From DAOTVS01 sp034436375 (lineage in GTDB: Bacteria > Chloroflexota > Anaerolineae > SpSt-313), in NCBI GenBank assembly GCA_034436375.1, contig DAOTVS010000267.1:1-6224 (forward strand): a stretch of 6,224 nucleotides of DNA, read 5' to 3'. The position numbers were made by a program, and so were the translations under genes. How positions within the stretch are numbered: the first letter of the stretch is position 1; every line of letters starts with the position of its first letter. The notes below the pieces were generated by a model, which worked only from the letters and a program-made list of their open reading frames with translations, had not been told where the DNA came from and searched no databases. This document shows positions 1 through 5,970 of the stretch, in pieces.

Positions 1-1245
1 ATCACCCAGCTCTTCCTCGATCCGCATGAGCTGGTTGTACTTTTCCACACGCTCGCCCCGGCAAGGCGCACCGGTCTTGAGGTGGCCGGTCCTCATCGCT
101 ACGGTCAGATCAGCAATGAAAGTATCCACAGTCTCGCCGCTGCGGTGCGAAACTTCGGCGCCCCAACAGGCATTACGGGCCATCTCGATGGCGGCGATCG
201 TCTCGCTCAGAGTACCGATCTGGTTGAGCTTGATCAGCACCGCATTAGCTACGTTTTCCGCGATGCCCCTGGCAATGCGCTGGACGTTTGTCACAAACAG
301 GTCATCGCCCACGAGCTCGATCTTGGACCCAAGGACCTGGTTCAGGTGCTTCCAGCCCTCCCAGTCATCCTCCGCCAGACCATCCTCTAGCGAGACAATG
401 GGATACTTGTTGACCCAATCGGCGTACATGGCGATCATCTCATCAGAGCCAACCTGGCGCTTCTCGGTGCGCAGATTGTACAGGCCATCCTCGTAAAAGC
501 CGCTGGAGGCCGGGTCGATGGCGATGGCGATCTGCTCGCCAGGCTTATACCCCGCTTTGGTAATGGCCTCCAGGATCAGCTCGATGGCCTGGACGTTCGC
601 TTTGAGGGCCGGGGCAAAGCCGCCCTCGTCACCGACGCCGGTAGAGTACCCTTGCTCCTTGAGGACGCTTTTCAGGGCCTGATAGGTCTCGCTGCCCCAG
701 CGCAAGGCCTCGTGGAAGCTGGGTGCGCCCACAGGGGCGATCAAGAACTCTTGCAGGTCCGTGCCTTGCCAGTTGGCGTGGACCCCACCGTTGAGAATGT
801 TGAACATGGGCACCGGCAGGAGATTGGCCGAGACGCCGCCGAGGTAGCGATACAGCGGCAGGTCCACAGCCTCAGCTGCCGCGCGCGCTACAGCCAGGCT
901 GACGCCAAGGATCGCATTGGCTCCCAGCTTGCCCTTATTCGGCGTTCCATCCAGGCGAATCATGGCCTGATCCACATCGCCCTGGGCCAAAGCATCGAGG
1001 CCGCGCAGGGCCTCGTTGATCTCTCCATTGATATGCGCAACGGCCTGCAGCACCCCCTTGCCGCCAAAGCGACACTTGTCGCCATCGCGCAGCTCGAGCG
1101 CCTCATGGATGCCGGTTGAGGCCCCCGAAGGCACGGCAGCCCGCCCATGGGCGCCGCCCTCGAGGTAGACATCGACCTCTACAGTAGGGTTGCCGCGTGA
1201 ATCCAGGATCTCCCGGCCCTTGACATGGTGGATAGCTGTGTACAT
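1..1245 (-). CDS. eno: Enolase (phosphopyruvate hydratase), 3' end cut by window edge
   Basis: Enolase interconverts 2-phosphoglycerate and phosphoenolpyruvate in glycolysis, in the cytoplasm, with Mg2+. I translated 415 codons, open to the left edge; bacterial enolases have about 425-430 residues, so roughly a dozen are missing. The whole family pattern is visible: DSRGNPTVEV near residue 15, the SGASTG lid loop (40-45), NGGVH (152-156), QEF with Glu166, GDEGGF with Glu207, Mg2+ ligands Asp244, Glu287 and Asp314, Lys339 in LIKLNQIGT, SHRSGET (366-372) and Lys390 in LKTGAP. Start: ATG at 1245 with a strong AGGAGG (1258-1253) seven bases upstream. Oddities: the common HADNN after NGGxH reads HANWQGTD, SEFY reads SGFY, and the HRSGET segment continues VDT rather than EDT. 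I recall such variants from Chloroflexota and a few other phyla, but could not check. It lies downstream of a fluoride-switched gene, and enolase is a classic fluoride-inhibited enzyme. Confidence 0.97.
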   Translation of the reverse strand, partial: MYTAIHHVKGREILDSRGNPTVEVDVYLEGGAHGRAAVPSGASTGIHEALELRDGDKCRFGGKGVLQAVAHINGEINEALRGLDALAQGDVDQAMIRLDGTPNKGKLGANAILGVSLAVARAAAEAVDLPLYRYLGGVSANLLPVPMFNILNGGVHANWQGTDLQEFLIAPVGAPSFHEALRWGSETYQALKSVLKEQGYSTGVGDEGGFAPALKANVQAIELILEAITKAGYKPGEQIAIAIDPASSGFYEDGLYNLRTEKRQVGSDEMIAMYADWVNKYPIVSLEDGLAEDDWEGWKHLNQVLGSKIELVGDDLFVTNVQRIARGIAENVANAVLIKLNQIGTLSETIAAIEMARNACWGAEVSHRSGETVDTFIADLTVAMRTGHLKTGAPCRGERVEKYNQLMRIEEELGD

Positions 1246-1393
1246 TCGTGTTCCTCCTCTGCTATGTTACAGCTGGCTGTGTAATCGAACGGCAATTTGT
1301 ATGCCGCCGCCTACCGGGTCCTCACATGGGTCTTGACGTGTAGCAACAGCACCCCTCGGAGTGCCGTGATTCGCATAAAACCTGTATGGGAGC
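1246..1393 (-). other. Gap between the unknown gene and enolase; one hairpin, no clear promoter
   Basis: These 148 bases separate the two minus-strand genes. Seen: a hairpin of about eight pairs with two G-T wobbles (1347-1366), not followed by a T-run, and a smaller CGGCA/TGCCG hairpin nearer the enolase gene. I found no fluoride aptamer, no intrinsic terminator and no well-spaced -35/-10 pair. A TAACAT at 1269-1264 lies too close to the ribosome binding site to be a credible -10. The gap is long for a tight operon, so a weak or non-canonical enolase promoter remains possible. Confidence 0.4.
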
Positions 1394-1828
1394 CTACCCG
1401 GCCGTGCTGCGCTTGAATTGAGAAGCGATCGCCAGCGCCAGGTCGGCGAGGCGCTCGATATGGGGGTCCAGCGCCTCTGCCAATCTGACATCAACGGCCC
1501 CGTAGCGTTTCAGCTTGGCCGAGCGCACATCGCAAAGGCCCGCCCAGTCTAGGCTCAACTCGGCGGCGATATCGGACTCCAGAGGATCCTCCTGGACAGC
1601 CAGGCCCAATTGCTGCGCTACCTCAGCAATCTCGGTCAAGGCCAATGCAATCTGCTGGCGTATGGCCGGGCGTTTTTCCATAGGCAGGCGCATAGTACGC
1701 CGATATAGGATGCCCTGCTCTTCAGCAGGGCCCTGCAAGGCCGCATCCGCGCGGCGCAGGGCCTTCTCGAACGCGCGCAGCGCAATCGCGACCGAGCTGC
1801 GCTGAGGGGTGTTGAGCATATCCGACAC
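1394..1828 (-). CDS. Unknown 144-residue, probably all-helical cytoplasmic protein under fluoride switch A
   Basis: I do not recognise this family. The product is Ala/Leu/Arg-rich, with no signal peptide or membrane segment. Its composition suggests a bundle of about four amphipathic helices: roughly residues 11-32, 50-78, 84-108 and 112-139. Distinctive stretches include YRRTMRLPMEKRP (42-54) and SLDWAGLCDVRSAKLKRYG (92-110). There is one Cys (99) and no catalytic signature. Start: GTG at 1828 has GGAG seven bases upstream; the in-frame ATG at residue 4 would be too far from it, and the nearby ATGATG is out of frame. It begins just after the terminator T-run of fluoride riboswitch A and is followed by enolase on the same strand. 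Its expression should rise with fluoride, so a role in fluoride tolerance or in assisting enolase is possible, but that is inferred from context only. Confidence 0.85.
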   Translation of the reverse strand: MSDMLNTPQRSSVAIALRAFEKALRRADAALQGPAEEQGILYRRTMRLPMEKRPAIRQQIALALTEIAEVAQQLGLAVQEDPLESDIAAELSLDWAGLCDVRSAKLKRYGAVDVRLAEALDPHIERLADLALAIASQFKRSTAG

Positions 1829-1841
1829 GCATCATCTCCAG

Positions 1842-1887
1842 AAAAGAAAAATGCCCCTACCATGCAGCAAAAGCCGCGGGTAGAGGC
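1842..1887 (-). terminator. Intrinsic terminator of riboswitch A (expression platform)
   Basis: On the minus strand GCCTCTACC (1887-1879) pairs with GGTAGGGGC (1861-1853) over nine pairs including one G-T. An inner GCGGC-TTTT-GCTGC stem extends it, and a T-run follows (1851-1847, then 1845-1842). The first arm is also the 3' strand of the aptamer A pseudoknot, so aptamer and terminator should exclude each other. The unknown gene starts 13 bases further on. Confidence 0.9.
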
Positions 1888-1941
1888 TATCAGCCGGGTT
1901 CTCGGCAATCGGTTCTATCGCAAGCGGGCCTCATCGCTTGC
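1880..1941 (-). promoter_or_regulatory. Fluoride riboswitch aptamer A (crcB motif)
   Basis: Minus strand. P1 is a perfect seven-pair stem, GCAAGCG/CGCTTGC (1941-1935 with 1926-1920), closing the loop ATGAGGCC. A GCCG/CGGC stem (1906-1903 with 1896-1893) leads into TGATAGCCTCTAC. Loop GAGGC pairs with GCCTC as the pseudoknot. This follows the Thermotoga petrophila fluoride aptamer closely. The bases that form its reversed A-U pairs (A6, U38, A40, U48 in that numbering, from memory) are all present, but position 42 is A, leaving a C-A mismatch at the end of the pseudoknot. The 3' strand overlaps the terminator, as expected for a fluoride-ON transcriptional switch. It begins six bases after the phosphatase stop codon, and I see no clear promoter of its own. 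Confidence 0.92.
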
Positions 1942-1947
1942 AGCTAT

Positions 1948-2556
1948 TCAGCTCAGATGGCAAGTATCGTTCAGCAAGACGAGGGTATAATCGCCCCCCT
2001 CGGCCTCGAAAACGTTGATGGCGCAGGTATCTTGCCGCAGGCGCCAAAAGCGCTCATTAGCGAGCCCCAACACGCCCAGCAGGATGACCCGGTTGATGAC
2101 CGTGTGGCCTACCAATACAATGGTCTCATCCGGGTGCCGGGCGCACAACGCGGCCACAGTCGCCATGGCACGCTCGCGCAGCTGGGCCAGGGTCTCACCC
2201 TGCGGGATCTCGGCGTGAGCGGGGTCATGGAACCAGGCATCCACCATGCCCGGCCATTGGGCGCGGGCTTCGTCGGGGGTCAGGCCCTGCCAGGCGCCGT
2301 AATCGATATCCGCCAAGCCGGGGTGCGCCTGCACCGGCAGGGCGAAATGCCCGGCGATGGCTTCCGCCGTGCGCAGCGCCCGGGAGAGCGGGCTCGAGTA
2401 GATGGCGGCAGGGCGCCACGTCGCAGCCACGCGCTCACCGGTCGCCCTCGCCTGCGCCAGACCCACCTCGTTGAGGGGCACATCGGCGCGGCCCCGGAAG
2501 CGTTCCACGCGGTTCCACTCCGTCTGCCCGTGACGCACCAGGATCACCCGTGTCAT
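1948..2556 (-). CDS. Histidine phosphatase superfamily protein, phosphoglycerate-mutase-like (GpmB/CobC type)
   Basis: The 202 residues match the full length of the short histidine phosphatases. The phosphate pocket is visible: RHGQTEWN with nucleophile His9 and Arg8, Arg59 in SSPLSRALRTAEAI, and the second histidine His151 in VGHTVINRVIL. The segment LADIDYGAWQG (81-91) fits the acid-catalyst loop, with Asp83 where many relatives have Glu. Start: ATG at 2556 with GAGGAGGG (2570-2563) six bases upstream. The family includes cofactor-dependent phosphoglycerate mutases, alpha-ribazole phosphatase and broad-range phosphatases, and sequence alone does not settle the substrate. No cobalamin genes are in view. 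Enolase lies downstream and both are behind fluoride switches, so a 3-phosphoglycerate/2-phosphoglycerate mutase role, the step before enolase, is attractive but inferred. Its transcript starts at aptamer B. Confidence 0.93.
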   Translation of the reverse strand: MTRVILVRHGQTEWNRVERFRGRADVPLNEVGLAQARATGERVAATWRPAAIYSSPLSRALRTAEAIAGHFALPVQAHPGLADIDYGAWQGLTPDEARAQWPGMVDAWFHDPAHAEIPQGETLAQLRERAMATVAALCARHPDETIVLVGHTVINRVILLGVLGLANERFWRLRQDTCAINVFEAEGGDYTLVLLNDTCHLS

Positions 2557-2712
2557 GGCATTCCCTCCTCAACACCCATGGCTATGATCCGTGCCAGCCA
2601 GCCCTCTCGGAGGCTTCGATAAGCAGAGGCCGCTTTCGCTCCTGGCGAGAATCACGCTGTATGCGTCAGAATCGCCGTGGCAGAATCTCCGGGAGGGTTA
2701 CTTGTGCCAATG
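2557..2712 (-). other. Leader between riboswitch B terminator and the phosphatase gene
   Basis: This 156-base untranslated leader is transcribed only when riboswitch B reads through. I looked for a second aptamer like the one upstream of the antiporter gene and found none. Small hairpins such as CCTC-CGA-GAGG occur but none is convincing. Apart from the ribosome binding site at its 3' end, I see nothing that explains its length. Confidence 0.5.
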
Positions 2713-2745
2713 AAAAAGCCTCTACCCAAGTATACGGGTAGAGGC
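2713..2745 (-). terminator. Intrinsic terminator of riboswitch B (expression platform)
   Basis: On the minus strand GCCTCTACCC (2745-2736) pairs perfectly over ten bases with GGGTAGAGGC (2727-2718) across an eight-base loop, followed by TTTTT (2717-2713). The first arm contains most of the pseudoknot strand of aptamer B, so ligand-bound aptamer should prevent the hairpin. Confidence 0.94.
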
Positions 2746-2796
2746 TATCAGTCCTCCCGGACGTTGGCAGAAACTACCGGCGAGCCTCATCGCCAA
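2738..2796 (-). promoter_or_regulatory. Fluoride riboswitch aptamer B (crcB motif)
   Basis: Minus strand. P1 is GGCG/CGCC (2794-2791 with 2782-2779), extended by two possible T-G wobbles, closing the loop ATGAGGCT. GTCC/GGAC (2762-2759 with 2754-2751) leads into TGATAGCCTCTAC. Loop GAGGCT (2788-2783) pairs with AGCCTC (2746-2741) over six Watson-Crick bases. The A at position 42 is matched here by a T in the loop, a compensating change relative to the Thermotoga petrophila aptamer. An extra hairpin (2778-2766) lies between P1 and the last stem. The predicted transcription start is within a base or two of P1. It controls the phosphatase gene and possibly everything downstream. A and B share 17 identical bases across the pseudoknot strand, so they may be duplicates. 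Confidence 0.95.
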
Positions 2797-2800
2797 TTGC

Positions 2801-2829
2801 ATTATAGCCCCAGTAGCTATGGGGGTCAA
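2801..2829 (-). promoter_or_regulatory. Sigma-70-type promoter for the riboswitch B transcript
   Basis: Minus strand: TTGACC (2829-2824), a 17-base spacer and a perfect TATAAT (2806-2801). Transcription should start near 2795, at the first base of aptamer B P1. This is one of the two strongest promoter matches in the window. Confidence 0.9.
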
Positions 2830-2837
2830 ACGAGGCC

Positions 2838-2945
2838 GACACGCGCCCACCGGCGCGTCTCTGCCGGCGGTAGGGGCGTAGAGATGGCCCGGTGGGCCGT
2901 GTTCCCCCCATTAGCGCGCCTTGCCCGCAGACACGCGCCCACCGG
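2838..2945 (+). repeat. Pair of 16-base direct repeats in the divergent intergenic region
   Basis: GACACGCGCCCACCGG occurs at 2838-2853 and again at 2930-2945, starts 92 bases apart. The first copy lies just upstream of the phosphatase promoter and the second ends eight bases before the ATPase -35 box. Between them is a GGCCC-GGT-GGGCC inverted repeat (2886-2898). They could be paired binding sites for a regulator of the divergent genes, or chance in GC-rich DNA. I recognise no known operator. Confidence 0.5.
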
Positions 2946-2953
2946 AATCGGCG

Positions 2954-2982
2954 TTGACAGGCGCCCAGCCTCAGATTAGGCT
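2954..2982 (+). promoter_or_regulatory. Probable promoter of the P-type ATPase gene
   Basis: A perfect TTGACA (2954-2959), a 17-base spacer and a weak -10 TAGGCT (2977-2982) precede the ATPase start by about 40 bases. The short leader contains no aptamer or terminator, unlike the other transcripts here. Confidence 0.6.
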
Positions 2983-3019
2983 ATGGACCATCGCAGCGAG
3001 AGAGGCGAGGAAGCAGCCC

Positions 3020-5779
3020 ATGGAAAACCATGAGCACTGGTTTGCGCTGCCCGGGGAAGAGGCCCTGGCTGAGCAGAGAGTCGATCCCGAGCAGGGTCTG
3101 AGCTTTGACGAAGCGGCGCATCGTCTGGAGCTGGTGGGCTACAACGAGCTGGAAACCGCCAAAGGTCCGACGGCTCTGCAGCAGTTCATCGGCCAGTTCA
3201 ATGACCTGATCGTCTGGGTCCTCATTGCGGCAGCCCTGGTTTCCGGCCCCCTCCTGGGCCAGTGGATCGACGCCATTGCCATCATCGTGATCGTGTTCGT
3301 AAACGGCGCACTGGGCTTTATCCAGGAGTATCGTGCAGAGCAGGCCCTGCAGGCGCTGAAGAGGCTCACGGCGCCGGCGGCCCAGGTTATCCGTGGTGGG
3401 CGGCTGCACGAAATCCCGGCGCGGGATGTGGTGCCGGGCGATATCCTGGTCATCGAGACGGGCAACCTCATACCCGCCGATGGGAGGCTCCTTTCCGCCC
3501 ATAACCTCTTTGTGGATCAGGCCCTGTTGGCGGGCGAGGCGGCGCCGGCGCCGAAAGCGGCTGAGGCGCAAGTTCCCCCTGATGTCCCTCTGGCGGACCG
3601 CTCCACCATGGTCTACTCCTCAACAGTCGTTACACTGGGCCGTGGCCGGGCGGTGGTCACAGCGACCGGCATGCGGACCGAGCTGGGCAGGATCGCCCAA
3701 CTGGTGCAGGCCATCGGCCACGAAGAAACGCCGCTGCAGCAGGAGCTTGAGCGCGTCGGCAAATACCTGCTGTATGCGGCATTGGCCATCGTGGCCTTGA
3801 TCTTTACCCTTGGCGTGCTGCGGGGCGACCCCGTCCTCCAGATGTTCCTGGTGGCGGTGAGCCTGGCGGTAGCGGCCATCCCAGAAGGGCTGCCGGCGGT
3901 GGTGACCATTGCCCTCGCGCTCGGGGTGCGGCGCATGGCCGCGCGGCACGCCCTGGTCCGCCGGCTGCGGTCGGTGGAAACCCTCGGGGCCGCCTCGGTG
4001 ATCTGCACCGACAAGACGGGGACCCTCACCGAGAACCAGATGACCGTGCGCCGGGTGATGACGCCCGAACGGGAGATCCAGGTTACCGGCGAGGGCTATG
4101 CGCCGCGCGGCGCCTTTGAGATCGGCGGCCAGCCGGTGCCACGGCACGAGCCGGACCTGCAGGCCGTGCTCCGTGCGGGGGTGCTGAGCAGCACGGCCGA
4201 GCTGGTCCATGAGGATGTGGGGCCCGACCGCCATTGGGTGGTGCGCGGGGACCCTACCGAGGGCGCGCTCCTCACGGCAGCAGCCAAGGGCGGGTATCAG
4301 GCGGCCGAGGCTGAGGTGCAGTACGAGCTCAGCGAGGAATTGCCTTTCGACTCCGAGCGCAAGCGCATGAGCATCGTCTATCGCTACCGGGGAAATGGAG
4401 AGGATCCCCTGGCCTCTGCCCTGCCGCTGGCGCCGGGTAGCCAGGTCGCTTTCGCCAAAGGGGCGCCAGACGTGATACTGCCCCTGTGCAGCCGCATCTT
4501 GCGCCGGGGGCGGGTCGAGGAACTGAGCTCGGCGGGCCGCGAGAGCTGGCTGGGCACCAACGCGGGCCTGGCCCGGCAGGCCCTGCGCGTGTTGGCCATG
4601 GCCTACCGGCCCCTGCCCACTGACCTACCCCTCAGCCCCGAGACCGTGGAGCGGGACCTCATCTTTGTCGGCCTGGAGGCCATGATGGACCCGCCCCGGG
4701 CGGCGGCGCGGGCGGCCGTGTTGGCCAGCCGGGGGGCCGGCATCAACGTTATCATGACAACGGGCGATCACCTGGCTACGGCGGCCGCCATCGCCCGCGA
4801 TGTGGACATCCTCCACAGAGGCGAGATCGCGCTGAGCGGCCCTGAGCTGGCCAACATCAGCGACGAGCGGCTGGCGGAGATCGCGCCGCAACTGCGTGTG
4901 GTGGCGCGGGCGACGCCCGAGGACAAGCTCCGTATCGTGCACGCCTGGCAGGCGCGGGGCCAGGTGATCGCCATGACCGGCGACGGGGTCAATGATGCGC
5001 CGTCCCTCAAAGAGGCCGATATCGGCATCGCCATGGGCATCGCCGGCACCGATGTGAGCAAAGAAGCATCCGATATGATCCTCTCCGACGACAACTTTTC
5101 CACCATCGTCGCCGCCGTGGAGGAGGGGCGCACCATCTTTGACAACATCCGGCGCTTTGTGCTCTATTTGCTCTCGTGCAACACCGGCGAGGTGCTGACC
5201 ATGTTCATTGCGGGCCTGGTGGGCTTGCCGCTACCCCTCCTGCCCATCCAGATCCTCTGGATCAACCTGACCACCGACAGCCTGCCGGCCCTGGCGCTAG
5301 GCGTGGAGGGGCCGGAGCGTGGAATCATGAAACGGCCCCCGCGCCCGCCGCAGCAGGGCATCGTCACCCGTCCTATGGCCATCGAAATCGGTTGGGAGGG
5401 CCTGCTGATCGGCGCCGTAACGCTGGGTGCTTTCGTGTTGGAGCTTTATGCATTGCAGGGCGGCGCCGAGCGCGCCAGGGTATTGGCTTTCACGACCTCC
5501 ATCCTCGCCCAGGGCGTGCATGCCTTTAACCTGCGCAGCCTGCGCCAGTCGCTGTTCACTATCGGGCTGTTTGGCAACCGCTGGCTGATAGCAGCGTTTC
5601 TGGCCATCATCCTGGCCAACCTGGCCGTGATCTATGTGCCCTTCTTGCAGCCGATTTTCGATACGGTGCCACTGACGGCAGCGGACTGGGCCGTGGTGGT
5701 TGGCCTGGGCCTGGTGCCACTGTTCGTGGTGCAGGCGTGGCGGCTGGTGAAAGAGGCGGCGAGTTCTCACACACGGTGA
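3020..5779 (+). CDS. P-type (P2A-like) cation-transporting ATPase, probably Ca2+ (or Mn2+), with altered TGES loop
   Basis: This inner-membrane pump uses ATP through a phospho-aspartate, most likely to export Ca2+. It has 919 residues, normal for P2 ATPases. Order seen: cation-ATPase N-terminal segment (1-60), M1-M2 (about 61-102), A domain, M3 and M4 with PEGL (288-291), DKTGTLT with phosphorylated Asp331, nucleotide-site KGAPD (Lys480), TGDGVNDAP (653-661), then M5-M10. Ca2+ ligands of SERCA have counterparts: Glu289 in M4, Asn721 and Glu724 in M5 (SCNTGEV), Asn749, Thr752 and Asp753 in M6 (NLTTD). Odd: the dephosphorylation loop TGES reads AGEA (171-174); only Gly and the key Glu173 remain. 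Start: ATG at 3020, after a GAGG/GGAAG-like ribosome binding site and the promoter at 2954-2982. An upstream in-frame ATG (2921) would precede that promoter and adds an unfamiliar tail. Mn2+ as substrate cannot be excluded. Confidence 0.96.
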   Translation: MENHEHWFALPGEEALAEQRVDPEQGLSFDEAAHRLELVGYNELETAKGPTALQQFIGQFNDLIVWVLIAAALVSGPLLGQWIDAIAIIVIVFVNGALGFIQEYRAEQALQALKRLTAPAAQVIRGGRLHEIPARDVVPGDILVIETGNLIPADGRLLSAHNLFVDQALLAGEAAPAPKAAEAQVPPDVPLADRSTMVYSSTVVTLGRGRAVVTATGMRTELGRIAQLVQAIGHEETPLQQELERVGKYLLYAALAIVALIFTLGVLRGDPVLQMFLVAVSLAVAAIPEGLPAVVTIALALGVRRMAARHALVRRLRSVETLGAASVICTDKTGTLTENQMTVRRVMTPEREIQVTGEGYAPRGAFEIGGQPVPRHEPDLQAVLRAGVLSSTAELVHEDVGPDRHWVVRGDPTEGALLTAAAKGGYQAAEAEVQYELSEELPFDSERKRMSIVYRYRGNGEDPLASALPLAPGSQVAFAKGAPDVILPLCSRILRRGRVEELSSAGRESWLGTNAGLARQALRVLAMAYRPLPTDLPLSPETVERDLIFVGLEAMMDPPRAAARAAVLASRGAGINVIMTTGDHLATAAAIARDVDILHRGEIALSGPELANISDERLAEIAPQLRVVARATPEDKLRIVHAWQARGQVIAMTGDGVNDAPSLKEADIGIAMGIAGTDVSKEASDMILSDDNFSTIVAAVEEGRTIFDNIRRFVLYLLSCNTGEVLTMFIAGLVGLPLPLLPIQILWINLTTDSLPALALGVEGPERGIMKRPPRPPQQGIVTRPMAIEIGWEGLLIGAVTLGAFVLELYALQGGAERARVLAFTTSILAQGVHAFNLRSLRQSLFTIGLFGNRWLIAAFLAIILANLAVIYVPFLQPIFDTVPLTAADWAVVVGLGLVPLFVVQAWRLVKEAASSHTR

Positions 5780-5816
5780 TCAGCGACCCACGGCTTATCC
5801 CAAGTGGTTGGCCAAT

Positions 5817-5845
5817 TTGACGGCTTCATCGCCCCGGCGTATACT
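5817..5845 (+). promoter_or_regulatory. Sigma-70-type promoter for the tandem fluoride switch and antiporter gene
   Basis: TTGACG (5817-5822), a 17-base spacer and TATACT (5840-5845) lie about 40 bases after the ATPase stop codon. The predicted start near 5852 is just upstream of aptamer C. No intrinsic terminator was seen between the ATPase stop and this promoter, so ATPase transcripts may also run into switch C. Confidence 0.88.
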
Positions 5846-5860
5846 CAAATCCATAGGAAA

Positions 5861-5921
5861 CGGTGATGAGGCTCGCCGGCGATTCTATCGCAAAGCGCTC
5901 TTGCAGACTGATGGCCTCTAC
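5861..5921 (+). promoter_or_regulatory. Fluoride riboswitch aptamer C (crcB motif), first of a tandem pair
   Basis: P1 CGGTG/CGCCG (5861-5865 with 5874-5878, one T-G) closes the loop ATGAGGCT. A five-pair hairpin GCGAT-TCT-ATCGC (5879-5891) follows, in the same place as the extra hairpin in aptamer B. The 3' core TGATGGCCTCTAC (5909-5921) is identical to that of the Thermotoga petrophila aptamer. Loop GAGGCT (5868-5873) pairs with GGCCTC (5913-5918), five Watson-Crick pairs plus a T-G. Odd: the stem that should end right before TGATGG is poor; the best options are GCAA/TTGC (5890-5904 region) or TCT/AGA. The 3' strand forms the first arm of the following terminator. Confidence 0.9.
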
Positions 5922-5950
5922 ATGGTGCAAACCACGTAGGGGCCTTTTTT
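5913..5950 (+). terminator. Intrinsic terminator of riboswitch C
   Basis: GGCCTCTAC (5913-5921) pairs with GTAGGGGCC (5936-5944) over nine pairs including one G-T. A single A-C mismatch and a TGGT/ACCA stem capped by a GCAA tetraloop continue the hairpin. Six T follow (5945-5950). The first arm is the pseudoknot strand of aptamer C, so fluoride binding should allow read-through. Confidence 0.94.
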
Positions 5951-5970
5951 GTTGCCTATACCGCATTCAT

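Noticed and set aside
26..1119. Plus-strand reading frames across the first kilobase
   Set aside because: The minus strand of this stretch encodes a complete enolase pattern; the plus frames are its antisense shadows.
1264..1290. TAACAT as -10 box of an enolase promoter
   Set aside because: Transcription would start inside the ribosome binding site, and the nearest -35-like TTGCCG is 20 bases away.
1347..1366. Hairpin between the unknown gene and enolase as a terminator
   Set aside because: No T-run follows on either strand and two of eight pairs are wobbles.
2553..2579. Eight-codon minus-strand frame whose TGA overlaps the phosphatase ATG, as a leader peptide
   Set aside because: No good ribosome binding site precedes it and the strong GAGGAGG lies inside it, serving the phosphatase start.
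1957..2622. Long plus-strand reading frame opposite the phosphatase
   Set aside because: It is antisense to a gene with complete family motifs, has no ribosome binding site and runs through the leader; it is a by-product of GC-rich codon use.
2677..2979. Possible 100-residue plus-strand gene between the divergent promoters
   Set aside because: It lies over riboswitch B, its promoter and the ATPase -35 box, and its translation resembles no protein.
2921..3019. Longer N-terminus for the P-type ATPase from ATG/TTG at 2921
   Set aside because: It would begin upstream of the predicted promoter, lacks a ribosome binding site and adds 33 residues not typical of the family; ATG 3020 fits better.
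2830..3019. A fifth fluoride aptamer ahead of the ATPase
   Set aside because: I looked for an ATG-starting loop plus CTGATG-like strand and found no matching pair.
1879..5921. The three similar GTAGAGGC-containing elements as a mobile repeat or hammerhead-like (CTGATGA) ribozymes
   Set aside because: The shared bases are exactly the aptamer core and terminator arm, each sits ahead of a gene in the sense direction, and the GAAA and cleavage-site parts of a hammerhead are absent.
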